This document shows positions 35,380 to 44,659 of a DNA stretch of 64,000 bases, one piece after another. The position numbers were made by a program, and so were the translations under genes. Where the stretch lies: the NCBI RefSeq assembly GCF_000177075.1, contig NZ_ADEG01000039.1, positions 1 through 64,000 of the forward strand, read 5' to 3'. The notes under the pieces are model-generated. The model did not search any database, had not been told where the DNA came from, and was given only the letters and a program-made list of their open reading frames with translations. This stretch comes from Hoylesella buccalis ATCC 35310 (lineage in GTDB: Bacteria; Bacteroidota; Bacteroidia; Bacteroidales; Bacteroidaceae). Position 1 is the first letter of the stretch, and the number at the start of each line of letters is the position of its first letter.

Positions 35380-38300
35380 ATGAAAAAGCTTCAATATCAT
35401 ATACTTGTATTATTGCTCTTGTGTATATGCACCGTTGGTCATTCGCAAGGGACAGATCAAAGAAACAGAGTAGCCTCGACCATCATAGCCGATGGATTGG
35501 CACAGCTGCCCGCCAACAATGTAGGGACCTTCAACCAGGTAATGGAAGAGATGGCTCAAACAGGTGCGGATGGCATCAAGTCGTTGGTAGGGCTGTTCGG
35601 TCCAACCAACAAAGGTGCTAATGCTGCCTATGAATATGCTGTCAATGGCGTGGTAGACTATGTAACCCGACCCGATCAAGCCAATCTCCGGGCTGGTGTG
35701 AAAGAGGGTTTGATTCAGGCTTTGCGTACTTCTAAGGATCAGGTTTTGCAGGCTTTCTTGATCACGCAGATACAAAAACTCGCTACAGCAGCCGATGTTG
35801 CCGTGTTCGAGGCATATCTCAATGACAGCTACCTGCAGCCGTTTGCCATGAGTGCGCTGGCCACAACACCAGGTGTCGATCAATACTTGATAGGCTGGTT
35901 GCCCAAGTCGGACTTGCCAAAGCAGACACTGGCTCATCTCATCGCGACACGTCAGTTGGTTTCGCCCGCATTGGAACCGATGCTCTTGTCATGGATTCCC
36001 GGGGCAGATTCACAAACATTGAATGAAATTTACAAGGCTTTGGTGATCAATGGCTCTACGAAAGCCGCCAAAGTGTTGGGCAAACAGGCTAAATCAGTTG
36101 GTTATCAATACGAACCAACACATGCAACCGATGCCTACATGCAACTGCTAACCCGCCTGGCAGGCAATGACCCTAAATGGGTAGGCAAGGCTGCCAAGCA
36201 GTTGGTAAAGCAACAAAGACCAGCCATTCGTTGTGCCGCGTTGGAACTGTTGCTGAAGACTTCTGGTTCAAAAGCAACGTCAGAGGTGCTCAAGGCCTTG
36301 AAAGATAAGGATGTGCAATATCGGAATACAGCTTTGGCCATGGCTGAAGAATGCGCTGGAAATGGCATTTTCAAAACCGTTTCCAATCAGATTGACCGAC
36401 TTTCGGTGCCTGCTCAGATAGACGTGGTTCGTTGGTTGGGCAACAATAGACAACAGAATTTTATAGAGGTTGTTCTCAAGAAGATGATGAGCAGCAACGA
36501 TGAACTCTCCAATGCAGCCATTGATGCAGCCAGTCAGATAGGAGGACCACAGGCATTGCAAGGACTGATGGCATTGTTGGGTGGCCCGAAAGCCGACCAA
36601 GCACTACAGGCACTCAAGTCATTCAAAGGCTCTATCCAAGTCGAGGCCCTCAAGGCACTGGGCAATAGCAATGCGTCTGTACAGGCTCAAGCACTGAAAT
36701 TAATTGCTGAACGCCGCATGTATCAGGCTTACGACGAGGTGTTGCGACTGACCTCTTCACAAAATGCCGTTGTAAAGACTGCCGCTTATGAAGCACTGGG
36801 TAGCATTTCTGACTATCAACATTTCGAACCTTTGTGCGAAATGTTGGAACGTGCCGATGCTGCAACGGCTCCACATTTACAGAAAGCCGCTTTGTATGCA
36901 CTTCATCAGCAGTCGTCAGCAGATCAGTTTGCTGCCATTCAAAAACGATTGGCCAAAACCACTCGTCCGCAACTTTATTATCCTATGCTGGCTCAGGCAG
37001 GCAACCAACAGGCCATCCGTCAGCTGGTGGAAGAGTTCCAGAAGCCTTCTACGGCCGATGAGGCCTTCAATTCTCTGTTGAAAATTGACAACGAATCGGT
37101 GATAGACGTGCTTGACCAGATTGCATCAACAACGGCTACTCGAAAAGACCAGGCGTTGAAGCGTGCCTTGACCCTAACCAAACGTTCGTCACTGAATGGC
37201 ATGGAAAGGTATTTGTTGTATCGTAGGGCCCTCGAAATGAACCCCTCTGTTTCGGTTGTCAACAGCTATCTGTCGGCACTGGGTAGCATTTATGAGCTGC
37301 CAGCATTAACGCTTGCCGCACAATATCTTGATAAGAAAGAGAATGCCTATCAGGCTGCAACCGTTGTGAAGACCATTATTGCTAAAAACAAAGCCTTGCA
37401 AGGTGGCGAAACCATCAAGACATGGCTCAACAAAGCCAAGGACATTTTCAGTGCCAAGACCGAAGATGCCGATGCTGGATATTCCATTGATGAAATCAAA
37501 GGATTGTTGGGCAAGTGGCAGTCGGATGGCTTTATGCAGGAAGTGGTTGACGGCAAGTGCAAGGGCAAGGCCTCTGTGGGCAGTGGCGACACTTTCGAAA
37601 ACGTCGACCTGTATGTAGACTGGCGAACCAAGGGCAAAGGTATGCTGTATCTGCGCTCTATGCCTGAGGTTGTACTGGATGGCACTACGGGTGCACAGTT
37701 TGTGCATGCTGCCGACAGTAAGCTTGTGGCTGTTGAGCAGAATGCAAAGCCCGGTGAGTGGAATACGCTACATGTAAGGTTGGTCAACGACCGACTTTTG
37801 GTTGAATCGAATGGCCGTGTGGTTGCTGAGAATGTCATCATCAAGAACACCCCGACCCGTTTGCCAATCAAAACCGTGGGACAAATTTTCTTCATGGGTG
37901 GAGAAGAGGAGATGCAGATTCGTAATCTGATGATTCACAAACTGCCTTCTACCCCTGTCTTTACCTTGTCAAAAGAAGAGAAGGAAGAAGGTTACGAAGT
38001 GCTGTTCGATGGTCGTTCGCTCGACAAGTGGGAAGGAAATCTCATCAATTACGTTCCCGTGGATGGCAATATTTATGTAAGTGCCAAGTACGGAGCCGGT
38101 GGAAACCTCTATTCAAAGAAGAAGTATAGCGACTTTATCTACCGCTTTGAATTTAGTTTTGTGAAGCCAGGAGTCAACAATGGCATAGGCATTCGTACCA
38201 AGCACGGTGTTGATGCTGCCTACGATGGCATGGAGATTCAGGTGCTCGACCATGATGACCCCATCTACAAAGGCTTACATGACTATCAACAGCATGGTGC

Positions 38301-38643
38301 CGTTTATGGTATCATTGTGCCGAAACATGTCAAGTTCGGTCCTTTGGGAACCTGGAACGTTGAAGAAATTCGTGCCATTGGCGACCGCATCACCGTTACA
38401 GTGAATGGCGAGGTGATACTTGATGGCAATATTCGTGAAGCCTGTCAAGGCCACAATGTAGCCCCCGACGGTGGAAAGATGAATCCATATACGGTTGACA
38501 AGAAAAATCATCCCGGCCTGTTCAATAAGGATGGTTATATCAGCTTCTGCGGTCATGGTGAGGGTGTGAAGTTCCGCAATGTCCGCATTCTGGATTTAAG
38601 CAAGAACAAGAAAACGTCAAAATCAAGAACACGAAGAAGATAG
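35380..38643 (+). CDS. Exported HEAT-repeat protein with tandem DUF1080 (3-keto-glycoside hydrolase-like) domains
   Basis: A 1087-residue protein with a Sec signal (LLLLCICTVGHSQ). Residues about 30-690 are HEAT-like helical repeats (many VLKALKDKDVQYRNTALAMAEE-type units). Residues about 700-865 look like a divergent DUF1080/LamG sandwich. Residues about 870-1070 are a clear DUF1080 (YEVLFDGRSLDKWEGN, then NNGIGIRT and YDGMEIQVLDHDD). It ends with a Lys/Arg-rich tail. DUF1080 proteins cleave 3-keto-glycosides; here the helical scaffold may bind substrate or a partner. It forms an operon with the Gfo/Idh/MocA gene. Confidence 0.87.
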   Translation: MKKLQYHILVLLLLCICTVGHSQGTDQRNRVASTIIADGLAQLPANNVGTFNQVMEEMAQTGADGIKSLVGLFGPTNKGANAAYEYAVNGVVDYVTRPDQANLRAGVKEGLIQALRTSKDQVLQAFLITQIQKLATAADVAVFEAYLNDSYLQPFAMSALATTPGVDQYLIGWLPKSDLPKQTLAHLIATRQLVSPALEPMLLSWIPGADSQTLNEIYKALVINGSTKAAKVLGKQAKSVGYQYEPTHATDAYMQLLTRLAGNDPKWVGKAAKQLVKQQRPAIRCAALELLLKTSGSKATSEVLKALKDKDVQYRNTALAMAEECAGNGIFKTVSNQIDRLSVPAQIDVVRWLGNNRQQNFIEVVLKKMMSSNDELSNAAIDAASQIGGPQALQGLMALLGGPKADQALQALKSFKGSIQVEALKALGNSNASVQAQALKLIAERRMYQAYDEVLRLTSSQNAVVKTAAYEALGSISDYQHFEPLCEMLERADAATAPHLQKAALYALHQQSSADQFAAIQKRLAKTTRPQLYYPMLAQAGNQQAIRQLVEEFQKPSTADEAFNSLLKIDNESVIDVLDQIASTTATRKDQALKRALTLTKRSSLNGMERYLLYRRALEMNPSVSVVNSYLSALGSIYELPALTLAAQYLDKKENAYQAATVVKTIIAKNKALQGGETIKTWLNKAKDIFSAKTEDADAGYSIDEIKGLLGKWQSDGFMQEVVDGKCKGKASVGSGDTFENVDLYVDWRTKGKGMLYLRSMPEVVLDGTTGAQFVHAADSKLVAVEQNAKPGEWNTLHVRLVNDRLLVESNGRVVAENVIIKNTPTRLPIKTVGQIFFMGGEEEMQIRNLMIHKLPSTPVFTLSKEEKEEGYEVLFDGRSLDKWEGNLINYVPVDGNIYVSAKYGAGGNLYSKKKYSDFIYRFEFSFVKPGVNNGIGIRTKHGVDAAYDGMEIQVLDHDDPIYKGLHDYQQHGAVYGIIVPKHVKFGPLGTWNVEEIRAIGDRITVTVNGEVILDGNIREACQGHNVAPDGGKMNPYTVDKKNHPGLFNKDGYISFCGHGEGVKFRNVRILDLSKNKKTSKSRTRRR

Positions 38644-38670
38644 TATTCGCTGTCAACGAAGACAAACAAC

Positions 38671-38712
38671 AGCCGGTTCCGTGCATGTGTCATGGAACCG
38701 GCTTTCTTTTTC
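38671..38712 (+). terminator. Terminator after the DUF1080 gene
   Basis: AGCCGGTTCC at 38671-38680 pairs perfectly with GGAACCGGCT at 38694-38703, followed by TTCTTTTTC. Confidence 0.85.
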
Positions 38713-38821
38713 TCATTCCTCTGTCTGGCTGTGTACAAGCGAGTTCCCGATAGGTAGATGAGGAAATTTAAGAGTTTGTATTGTGTTGATATTCAAGTAA
38801 TTTGATTCTCGCATCCAATCT

Positions 38822-38944
38822 CAATGTTATTGGATGCCAAACTCAATGTTATTGGATGCCAAACTCAATGCTATTGGATGCCAAACTCAATGACTTTGGA
38901 GGTTAAACTCTATGCTATTGAAAGCAAAGCCCTATGAGTGCTTG
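38822..38944. repeat. Well-preserved 22-bp tandem array, six units
   Basis: Cores CAATG at 38822, 38844, 38866 and 38888, then CTATG at 38910 and 38932, all exactly 22 bp apart. The central units are nearly identical (ATGCCAAACTCAATG then TATTGG), with single changes such as TTATTGG, CTATTGG and ACTTTGG. The outer units are more decayed. Confidence 0.9.
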
Positions 38945-39030
38945 TCGAAGATGGAAAAACATACCGGTTTGTACGCTGGATATAATTTGTACAAAAGGAC
39001 AATTTTTCCTTGATAATTTAAGCTAAATCA

Positions 39031-39061
39031 CTTGGAGAATCGAAAAAATATATTACTTTTG
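39031..39061 (+). promoter_or_regulatory. Promoter for the ffh-folD region
   Basis: CTTG at 39031-39034, a 19-base spacer, then TACTTTTG at 39054-39061. It fits the Bacteroidota consensus with one mismatch in -33. Confidence 0.65.
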
Positions 39062-39283
39062 CAAGAGGGGTGGAGGGTGCTTGTACGGAGTGTTTACGCC
39101 ACGGCTGCCATCAGTTTGGCTGTTGTCAGTACCATCAAGTTATCGTCTCCCCAACATATTTATGAATACGCCTCACACATCATTCGCTGCGTTATTGTAT
39201 GGTTCTTTTCCACATCGCAGTGAGGATTGGTTTCAACGATGCAGGCAAACAAGAAAATAATTATATAGAAACAACATAAAACA

Positions 39284-40621
39284 ATGTTTGAGAATTTAAG
39301 TGATAGACTAGAAAAATCCTTTAAAATACTAAAAGGTGAAGGAAAGATTACCGAGATTAACGTTGCCGAAACATTAAAAGATGTGCGACGTGCATTGTTG
39401 GATGCTGACGTTAACTACAAGGTAGCCAAGAGTTTCACCGACCGGGTTAAGGAGAAGGCCTTGGGCATGAACGTGCTCACAGCCGTGAAACCGGGTCAGT
39501 TGATGGTGAAGATTGTACACGACGAGCTGGCAGAGCTCATGGGTGGTGAGGCAGTTGGACTACAGTTGGAATCCAAACCGGCCATCATTTTGATGTCGGG
39601 TTTGCAGGGATCAGGTAAGACTACGTTCTCAGGAAAGCTGGCCAATCTGCTCAAAAGCAAGCAACGGAAAAATCCTCTGTTGGTTGCTTGCGACGTGTAC
39701 CGTCCCGCTGCCATCGAACAGCTGAAGGTTGTTGGTGGCCAGGTGGGTGTTGAGGTGTACAGTGAGCCCGACAACAAGGACGTGGTTGCCATTGCCAAAC
39801 AAGCCATTCAGCAAGCCAAAGCCAAAGGCAATGACGTGGTAATCATCGATACGGCCGGTCGTTTGGCGGTTGATGAGGAGATGATGGATGAGATTGCACG
39901 GCTCAAAGACGCCGTTCATCCTGACGAAACCTTGTTCGTTGTTGATGCGATGACGGGACAAGATGCCGTGAATACCGCGAAAGAATTTAATGACCGACTC
40001 GATTTCAACGGCGTTGTACTCACCAAGTTGGACGGCGATACCCGTGGCGGTGCTGCGCTTTCCATTCGTACGGTGGTGACCAAACCTATTAAATTTGTGG
40101 GTACTGGCGAGAAGATGGAAGCCATCGACGTGTTCCATCCTTCGCGTATGGCCGACCGAATCTTAGGCATGGGCGACATCGTTTCTTTGGTAGAGCGTGC
40201 CCAGGAGCAGTTTGACGAGGAAGAAGCCAAGCGTCTGCAAAAGAAAATTCAAAAGAACAAGTTCGATTTCAACGACTTTCTCAACCAGATAGAGCAAATC
40301 AAGAAGATGGGTAACATCAAGGACTTGGCTGCCATGATACCAGGTGTGGGCAAGGCAATCAAGGACGTTGACATCGACAACGACTCGTTCAAAGGCATCG
40401 AGGCCATCATCAAGAGCATGACACCGAAAGAACGTACGAATCCTGAAATATTGAATACCTCACGCCGTCAGCGCATTGCCAAAGGTAGTGGAACGGACAT
40501 TCAGGAGGTGAATCGATTGATCAAACAGTTCGACCAGACGCGCAAGATGATGAAGATGGTCACTGGCAACCGCATGGCTGGCATGATGAGCCGCATGAAA
40601 GGGATGCCAAAGATGAGATAA
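39284..40621 (+). CDS. ffh: Signal recognition particle protein Ffh
   Basis: The GTPase of the signal recognition particle, which targets nascent membrane proteins to FtsY/Sec. The 445 residues show an N domain, the G domain (P-loop [15 protein letters not shown] near 107, DTAGR, TKLDGD) and a Met-rich M domain ([18 protein letters not shown] at the C-terminus) that binds signal peptides and SRP RNA. No SRP RNA gene was recognised nearby. It is followed 31 bases later by folD. Confidence 0.96.
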   Translation: MFENLSDRLEKSFKILKGEGKITEINVAETLKDVRRALLDADVNYKVAKSFTDRVKEKALGMNVLTAVKPGQLMVKIVHDELAELMGGEAVGLQLESKPAIILMSGLQGSGKTTFSGKLANLLKSKQRKNPLLVACDVYRPAAIEQLKVVGGQVGVEVYSEPDNKDVVAIAKQAIQQAKAKGNDVVIIDTAGRLAVDEEMMDEIARLKDAVHPDETLFVVDAMTGQDAVNTAKEFNDRLDFNGVVLTKLDGDTRGGAALSIRTVVTKPIKFVGTGEKMEAIDVFHPSRMADRILGMGDIVSLVERAQEQFDEEEAKRLQKKIQKNKFDFNDFLNQIEQIKKMGNIKDLAAMIPGVGKAIKDVDIDNDSFKGIEAIIKSMTPKERTNPEILNTSRRQRIAKGSGTDIQEVNRLIKQFDQTRKMMKMVTGNRMAGMMSRMKGMPKMR

Positions 40622-40652
40622 TAAGTTAGAATAGAAGGAGGAAAAAACAGAA

Positions 40653-41531
40653 ATGCAACTCATAGACGGTAAGGCTACGGCCGCTGCCATCAAGGCAGAA
40701 ATAGCTGAAGAAGTGAAAACAATAGTCGCCCAGGGCGGCAAACAGCCTCACTTGGCGGCTGTGTTGGTGGGACACGATGGTGGCAGTGAAACGTATGTTA
40801 AGAACAAGGTGAAGGCTTGTGAACAATGCGGATTCAAGTCAACCTTGATCAGATTCGAGGACGATGTCACCGAAGAAGAACTTTTACAGTGTGTAGACAG
40901 ACTGAACAAAGACGAAGATGTAGATGGTTTTATCGTGCAGTTGCCACTGCCCGAGCACATCGATGAACAGAAAATCATCATGGCTGTCGACTACAAAAAA
41001 GACGTAGATGGATTTCATCCCATCAACGTGGGACGCATGTCGATAGGACTTCCTTGCTTTATCTCGGCCACACCACTGGGAATCCTCACTCTGTTGCAAT
41101 ATTACAACATTGAGATGAGTGGGAAAAAATGTGTCGTTCTCGGTCGAAGCAACATCGTTGGCAAGCCCATGGCACAACTCATGATGCAAAAACAGTATGG
41201 CGATGCCACGGTGACGATATGCCACAGCAGTTCTAAGGGCTTGAAAGATGAGTGCCGACAGGCCGATATCATCATCGCAGCCGTTGGCAAACCTGACTTT
41301 GTTCGGGCCGATATGGTGAAAGAGGGGGCCGTAGTGATTGACGTGGGTACCACGCGCGTGCCCGACGCATCGCGTAAGAGTGGGTTCCGACTCAATGGCG
41401 ATGTGAAGTTTGATGAGGTGTCGCCAAAGTGCAGTTACATCACACCTGTACCTGGTGGGGTTGGCCCCATGACGATATGTTCGCTGATGAAGAATACATT
41501 GGCGGCGGCAAAAAAGGAGTATTACAAATGA
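40653..41531 (+). CDS. folD: Methylenetetrahydrofolate dehydrogenase/cyclohydrolase
   Basis: Bifunctional folate enzyme interconverting 5,10-methylene-, methenyl- and 10-formyl-tetrahydrofolate with NADP. The 292 residues contain the catalytic lysine in SETYVKNK near position 55, the folate-binding [11 protein letters not shown], the NADP-binding [11 protein letters not shown], and the C-terminal [12 protein letters not shown] clear Shine-Dalgarno-like AGGAGG precedes the start. Its stop overlaps the next start (ATGA). Confidence 0.96.
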   Translation: MQLIDGKATAAAIKAEIAEEVKTIVAQGGKQPHLAAVLVGHDGGSETYVKNKVKACEQCGFKSTLIRFEDDVTEEELLQCVDRLNKDEDVDGFIVQLPLPEHIDEQKIIMAVDYKKDVDGFHPINVGRMSIGLPCFISATPLGILTLLQYYNIEMSGKKCVVLGRSNIVGKPMAQLMMQKQYGDATVTICHSSSKGLKDECRQADIIIAAVGKPDFVRADMVKEGAVVIDVGTTRVPDASRKSGFRLNGDVKFDEVSPKCSYITPVPGGVGPMTICSLMKNTLAAAKKEYYK

Positions 41532-41707
41532 CAGCAGAAGAATTCTACCAGCAAGGCAACCGCTATCGGCAGCAGGAAAACTGGCAGATGGCACTGAATT
41601 GCTATCTGGAGGCCATTGAGTTAGACCCCCAGTCGCCCGCCGTGGCAGCCAAACAAATGGTAGAAGATATTCTGGGCTTTTACAATAAGGATGCCTATAA
41701 TCCTTAA
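41528..41707 (+). CDS. Mini-TPR protein of the ferredoxin oxidoreductase operon
   Basis: A 59-residue protein with a single TPR hairpin pair ([32 protein letters not shown]). It starts at the ATG overlapping the folD stop codon. It sits directly before the ferredoxin subunit gene and may help assemble the complex; this role is inferred from position only. Confidence 0.75.
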   Translation: MTAEEFYQQGNRYRQQENWQMALNCYLEAIELDPQSPAVAAKQMVEDILGFYNKDAYNP

Positions 41708-41726
41708 ACAACTAAAACATGATACA

Positions 41727-41960
41727 ATGAGCAAGATGAAAGGAGCCATAGTTGTGAATACCGATCGCTGTAAAGGATGTTCACTCTGCGTGGTGGCATG
41801 TCCGCAAAAGGTGATCGAACTGGCTCAGAAACAAGTGAACACGCACGGATACAGATATGCGCAAGCCGTGAATCCAGATGATTGTGTGGGTTGTGCGGCA
41901 TGTGGCATCGTTTGTCCGGATGGATGTATAACCGTTTATAGAAAACGAGTGGAGGCGTAA
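41727..41960 (+). CDS. 4Fe-4S dicluster ferredoxin subunit (delta) of 2-oxoacid:ferredoxin oxidoreductase
   Basis: A 77-residue protein from MSKMKGAIVVN. Two CxxCxxCxxxC motifs (CKGCSLCVVACP and CVGCAACGIVCP) bind two [4Fe-4S] clusters. It transfers electrons from the TPP-containing subunit to ferredoxin. First catalytic-complex gene of the four-subunit operon. Confidence 0.92.
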   Translation: MSKMKGAIVVNTDRCKGCSLCVVACPQKVIELAQKQVNTHGYRYAQAVNPDDCVGCAACGIVCPDGCITVYRKRVEA

Positions 41961-41964
41961 CAAG

Positions 41965-43047
41965 ATGGCAGCAGAACAAGAAATAACGTTGATGAAAGGG
42001 AACGAGGCTATTGCCAACGCAGCGATTCGTTGTGGTGCTGATGGCTATTTCGGCTATCCCATTACTCCCCAGAGCGAAATTATTGAGACGCTGGCAGTAC
42101 TCAAACCGTGGGAAACCACGGGGATGGTGGTGCTGCAAGCCGAGAGTGAAGTGGCGTCTATCAATATGGTTTATGGTGGAGCTGGTGCCGGAAAACGCGT
42201 GTTGACGAGCTCTTCGTCACCAGGAATAGCGCTGATGCAGGAAGGTATCTCCTACATGGCGGGCGCCGAACTACCTGGCGTGTTTGTCAATGTGCAACGC
42301 GGTGGTCCCGGATTGGGAACCATTCAGCCTTCGCAGAGTGACTATTTTCAGGCAACAAGAGGTGGAGGAAACGGTGATTATCATGTCATTGTGTTGGCTC
42401 CTAACTCTGTTCAGGAGATGGCAGACTTTGTTGATTTGGCTTTCGAGTTGGCGTTCAAGTATCGCAACCCGGCCATGATTCTGAGTGATGGCGTGATAGG
42501 ACAGATGATGGAAAAGGTGGTTCTACCTCCATTCAAGCCCCGTCGCACCGAAGAGGAGATTAAGAAAGAATGCCCATGGGCTACGGTTGGGCGGACAAAG
42601 AATCGCAAACCGAACATCATTACTTCGTTGGAACTCAAATCAGAAGTGATGGAAGAGCGTAACTTACATCTCCAAGAGAAGTATAACACCATTCAGGAGA
42701 AGGAAGTAAGATATGAAACACAGCAGATGGAAGACGCCGATTATATCATCGTAGCCTTTGGCAGTGCGGCTCGAATAGCTGAAAAAGCACTTGAATTGGC
42801 ACGTGAAGAAGGGTTGAAGGTTGGCCTGTTCCGCCCGATAACCTTGTGGCCATTCCCGCAAAAAGAACTCGTTGAGGCTGCTCAAGGCAAAAAGGGTGTG
42901 CTGGTAGCAGAGATTAATGCAGGACAAATGGTGCAGGATGTGCGGTTAGCTATCAACAACACTGTCAAAGTAGAACATTTCGGACGTCTCGGTGGTATCG
43001 TCCCTGAACCGGAAGAGATCGTCAAAGCATTGAAGGAGGAACTGTAG
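41965..43047 (+). CDS. vorB: 2-oxoacid:ferredoxin oxidoreductase alpha subunit (VorB/KorA type)
   Basis: A 360-residue pyruvate/2-oxoacid:ferredoxin oxidoreductase domain I/II protein. The start MKGNEAIANAAIRCGADGYFGYPITPQSEI is typical, and the C-terminal half holds the transketolase C-like domain. The complex oxidatively decarboxylates branched-chain 2-oxo acids or 2-oxoglutarate to acyl-CoA, reducing ferredoxin. Sequence alone does not decide between the Vor and Kor substrates. It is packed between the ferredoxin subunit gene (4-base gap) and the beta subunit gene (1-base gap). Confidence 0.92.
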   Translation: MAAEQEITLMKGNEAIANAAIRCGADGYFGYPITPQSEIIETLAVLKPWETTGMVVLQAESEVASINMVYGGAGAGKRVLTSSSSPGIALMQEGISYMAGAELPGVFVNVQRGGPGLGTIQPSQSDYFQATRGGGNGDYHVIVLAPNSVQEMADFVDLAFELAFKYRNPAMILSDGVIGQMMEKVVLPPFKPRRTEEEIKKECPWATVGRTKNRKPNIITSLELKSEVMEERNLHLQEKYNTIQEKEVRYETQQMEDADYIIVAFGSAARIAEKALELAREEGLKVGLFRPITLWPFPQKELVEAAQGKKGVLVAEINAGQMVQDVRLAINNTVKVEHFGRLGGIVPEPEEIVKALKEEL

Positions 43048-43048
43048 G

Positions 43049-43816
43049 ATGAACAATGATATCATATCTCCCGAGAACCTGGTTTATGCCAAACCTGAAC
43101 TGATGAACGATACAACCATGCACTATTGTCCTGGTTGTTCGCACGGTGTCGTGCACAAATTGGTGGCCGAAGTCATTGCAGAAATGCAGATGGAGGAAAA
43201 GACTGTCGGCGTATGTCCAGTAGGTTGTGCGGTTTTTGCTTATCGTTACCTGGACATAGACTGGCAGGAAGCGCCGCATGGACGTGCTCCTGCGGTGGCA
43301 ACGGCTGTGAAACGACTGTGGCCCGACCGTCTGGTTTTCACCTATCAGGGTGATGGTGACCTGGCATGTATAGGCACTGCCGAGTCGATTCATGCATTAA
43401 ATAGAGGTGAAAACATCGTTATGATATTCATCAACAACGCCATCTATGGCATGACAGGCGGTCAAATGGCACCGACAACCCTTTTGGGTCAGAAGACTAG
43501 CACGTGTCCTTATGGACGCGATCCCAAACTACATGGCTATCCACTCAACATCACAGAGTTGGCTTCTAAGTTGGAAGGAACCTGCTACGTCACACGACAG
43601 AGTGTAGATACCGTTGCTTCCATCCGCCAAGCGAAGAAGGCTATCAAGAAAGCTTTCACTGCTTCGATGGAGGGAAAAGGGTCTTCACTTGTTGAAATGG
43701 TTAGCACATGCAACAGCGGATGGAAGGTTTCACCTGCTAAAGCCAATGAGTGGATGCGCGAAAACATGTTCGATAAATATCCAAAGGGCGACCTGAAAGA
43801 CAATACAGGCCTATAA
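43049..43816 (+). CDS. 2-oxoacid:ferredoxin oxidoreductase beta (TPP) subunit
   Basis: A 255-residue thiamine diphosphate-binding subunit. It has the cysteine-bearing YCPGCSHG near the start and the TPP/Mg motif GDGDLACIG, then NNAIYGMTGGQ. It pairs with the alpha subunit to form the active site. Confidence 0.93.
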   Translation: MNNDIISPENLVYAKPELMNDTTMHYCPGCSHGVVHKLVAEVIAEMQMEEKTVGVCPVGCAVFAYRYLDIDWQEAPHGRAPAVATAVKRLWPDRLVFTYQGDGDLACIGTAESIHALNRGENIVMIFINNAIYGMTGGQMAPTTLLGQKTSTCPYGRDPKLHGYPLNITELASKLEGTCYVTRQSVDTVASIRQAKKAIKKAFTASMEGKGSSLVEMVSTCNSGWKVSPAKANEWMRENMFDKYPKGDLKDNTGL

Positions 43817-43837
43817 CCAAACAGGAGGAAACAACGT

Positions 43838-44383
43838 ATGAAGACAGAAATTATCATATCGGGCTTTGGCGGACAGGGCGTACTTTCCATGGGTAAGATC
43901 CTGGCTTATTCGGGCTTGATGGAAGAAAAAGAGGTGACATGGATGCCTGCTTACGGACCAGAGCAACGTGGTGGAACAGCCAATGTAACGGTCATTGTGA
44001 GCGACGAGCGCATTTCATCGCCCATATTAAGTAAATATGACGTAGCAATTGTGCTCAACCAGCCTTCGTTAGACAAGTTTCAACCGAAGATAAAGCCTGG
44101 TGGCATCTTGATATACGATGGTAATGGTATCGTCAATCCACCATCAAGGACGGATATACAGGTCTATCGTATCGATGCAATGGAACAGGCTGCCGAGATG
44201 AAGAACGCCAAAGTGTTTAACATGATCGTGCTGGGTGGACTCTTGAAGGTGTGTCCCGTGGTCAGTACTGATGGCCTACAGAAGGCTCTCTACAAATCTT
44301 TGCCAGAGCGACATCATCACATGATTCCGCTCAACATGCAGGCTGTTGACATGGGAATGAAACTCATTACTAAACAAAGATAA
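43838..44383 (+). CDS. 2-oxoacid:ferredoxin oxidoreductase gamma subunit
   Basis: A 181-residue protein. The start IIISGFGGQGVLSMGKILA and the following GPEQRGGTANVTVIVSDE are typical of the gamma domain. AGGAGG lies about 9 bases before the start, a stronger ribosome-binding site than usual in this phylum. The operon ends in the terminator at 44416-44450. Confidence 0.93.
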   Translation: MKTEIIISGFGGQGVLSMGKILAYSGLMEEKEVTWMPAYGPEQRGGTANVTVIVSDERISSPILSKYDVAIVLNQPSLDKFQPKIKPGGILIYDGNGIVNPPSRTDIQVYRIDAMEQAAEMKNAKVFNMIVLGGLLKVCPVVSTDGLQKALYKSLPERHHHMIPLNMQAVDMGMKLITKQR

Positions 44384-44415
44384 CTTGATTTTTATAACTC
44401 TCTAATTTTTTTTCA

Positions 44416-44450
44416 GAGTTGGTCGTAGTGATTACGGCCAGCTCTTTTTA
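44416..44450 (+). terminator. Terminator of the ferredoxin oxidoreductase operon
   Basis: GAGTTGGTCGTA at 44416-44427 pairs with TACGGCCAGCTC at 44433-44444 (two G-T pairs), followed by TTTTT. Confidence 0.85.
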
Positions 44451-44577
44451 CTTCTTCAACTTCGATACATTTGCCATTTTAGCACCATATTATTAGATTG
44501 GAAATGTAAAAAAATGAATACTATTTCTAAATATAAGTCAAGTATATGCTATAAAATGTCAAAATTATTCGCATTTC

Positions 44578-44609
44578 TTTGGAGGTTATCGTTTTTTTTT
44601 CTTACTTTG
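44578..44609 (+). promoter_or_regulatory. Promoter of the OmpA-like gene
   Basis: TTTG at 44578-44581, a 20-base spacer, then TTACTTTG at 44602-44609, one mismatch from TAnnTTTG. It gives a leader of about 45 bases. Confidence 0.55.
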
Positions 44610-44659
44610 TCTGTACAAATAGGAAACGAAAACATTATAATTGATTAAATTTAAGGTAA

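Larger units (their letters stand above)
38644..39283. other. Intergenic region: terminator, 22-bp array, ffh promoter and leader
   Basis: About 640 bases. It contains a terminator (38671-38712), the clearest 22-bp array (38822-38944) and a promoter (39031-39061) followed by a roughly 215-base untranslated leader of ffh. A 63-codon TTG-started frame in the leader is not supported. Confidence 0.6.

Noticed and set aside
38822..38944. CRISPR array
   Set aside because: Units follow each other without spacers, are only 22 bp and degenerate, and there are no cas genes.
39032..39223. 63-codon TTG-started hydrophobic frame before ffh
   Set aside because: Its start lies on the -33 element of the promoter at 39031-39061, and no similarity or ribosome site supports it.
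39062..39283. Possible SRP RNA upstream of ffh
   Set aside because: The conserved SRP RNA tetraloop and symmetric-loop sequences are absent. Treated as the ffh leader.
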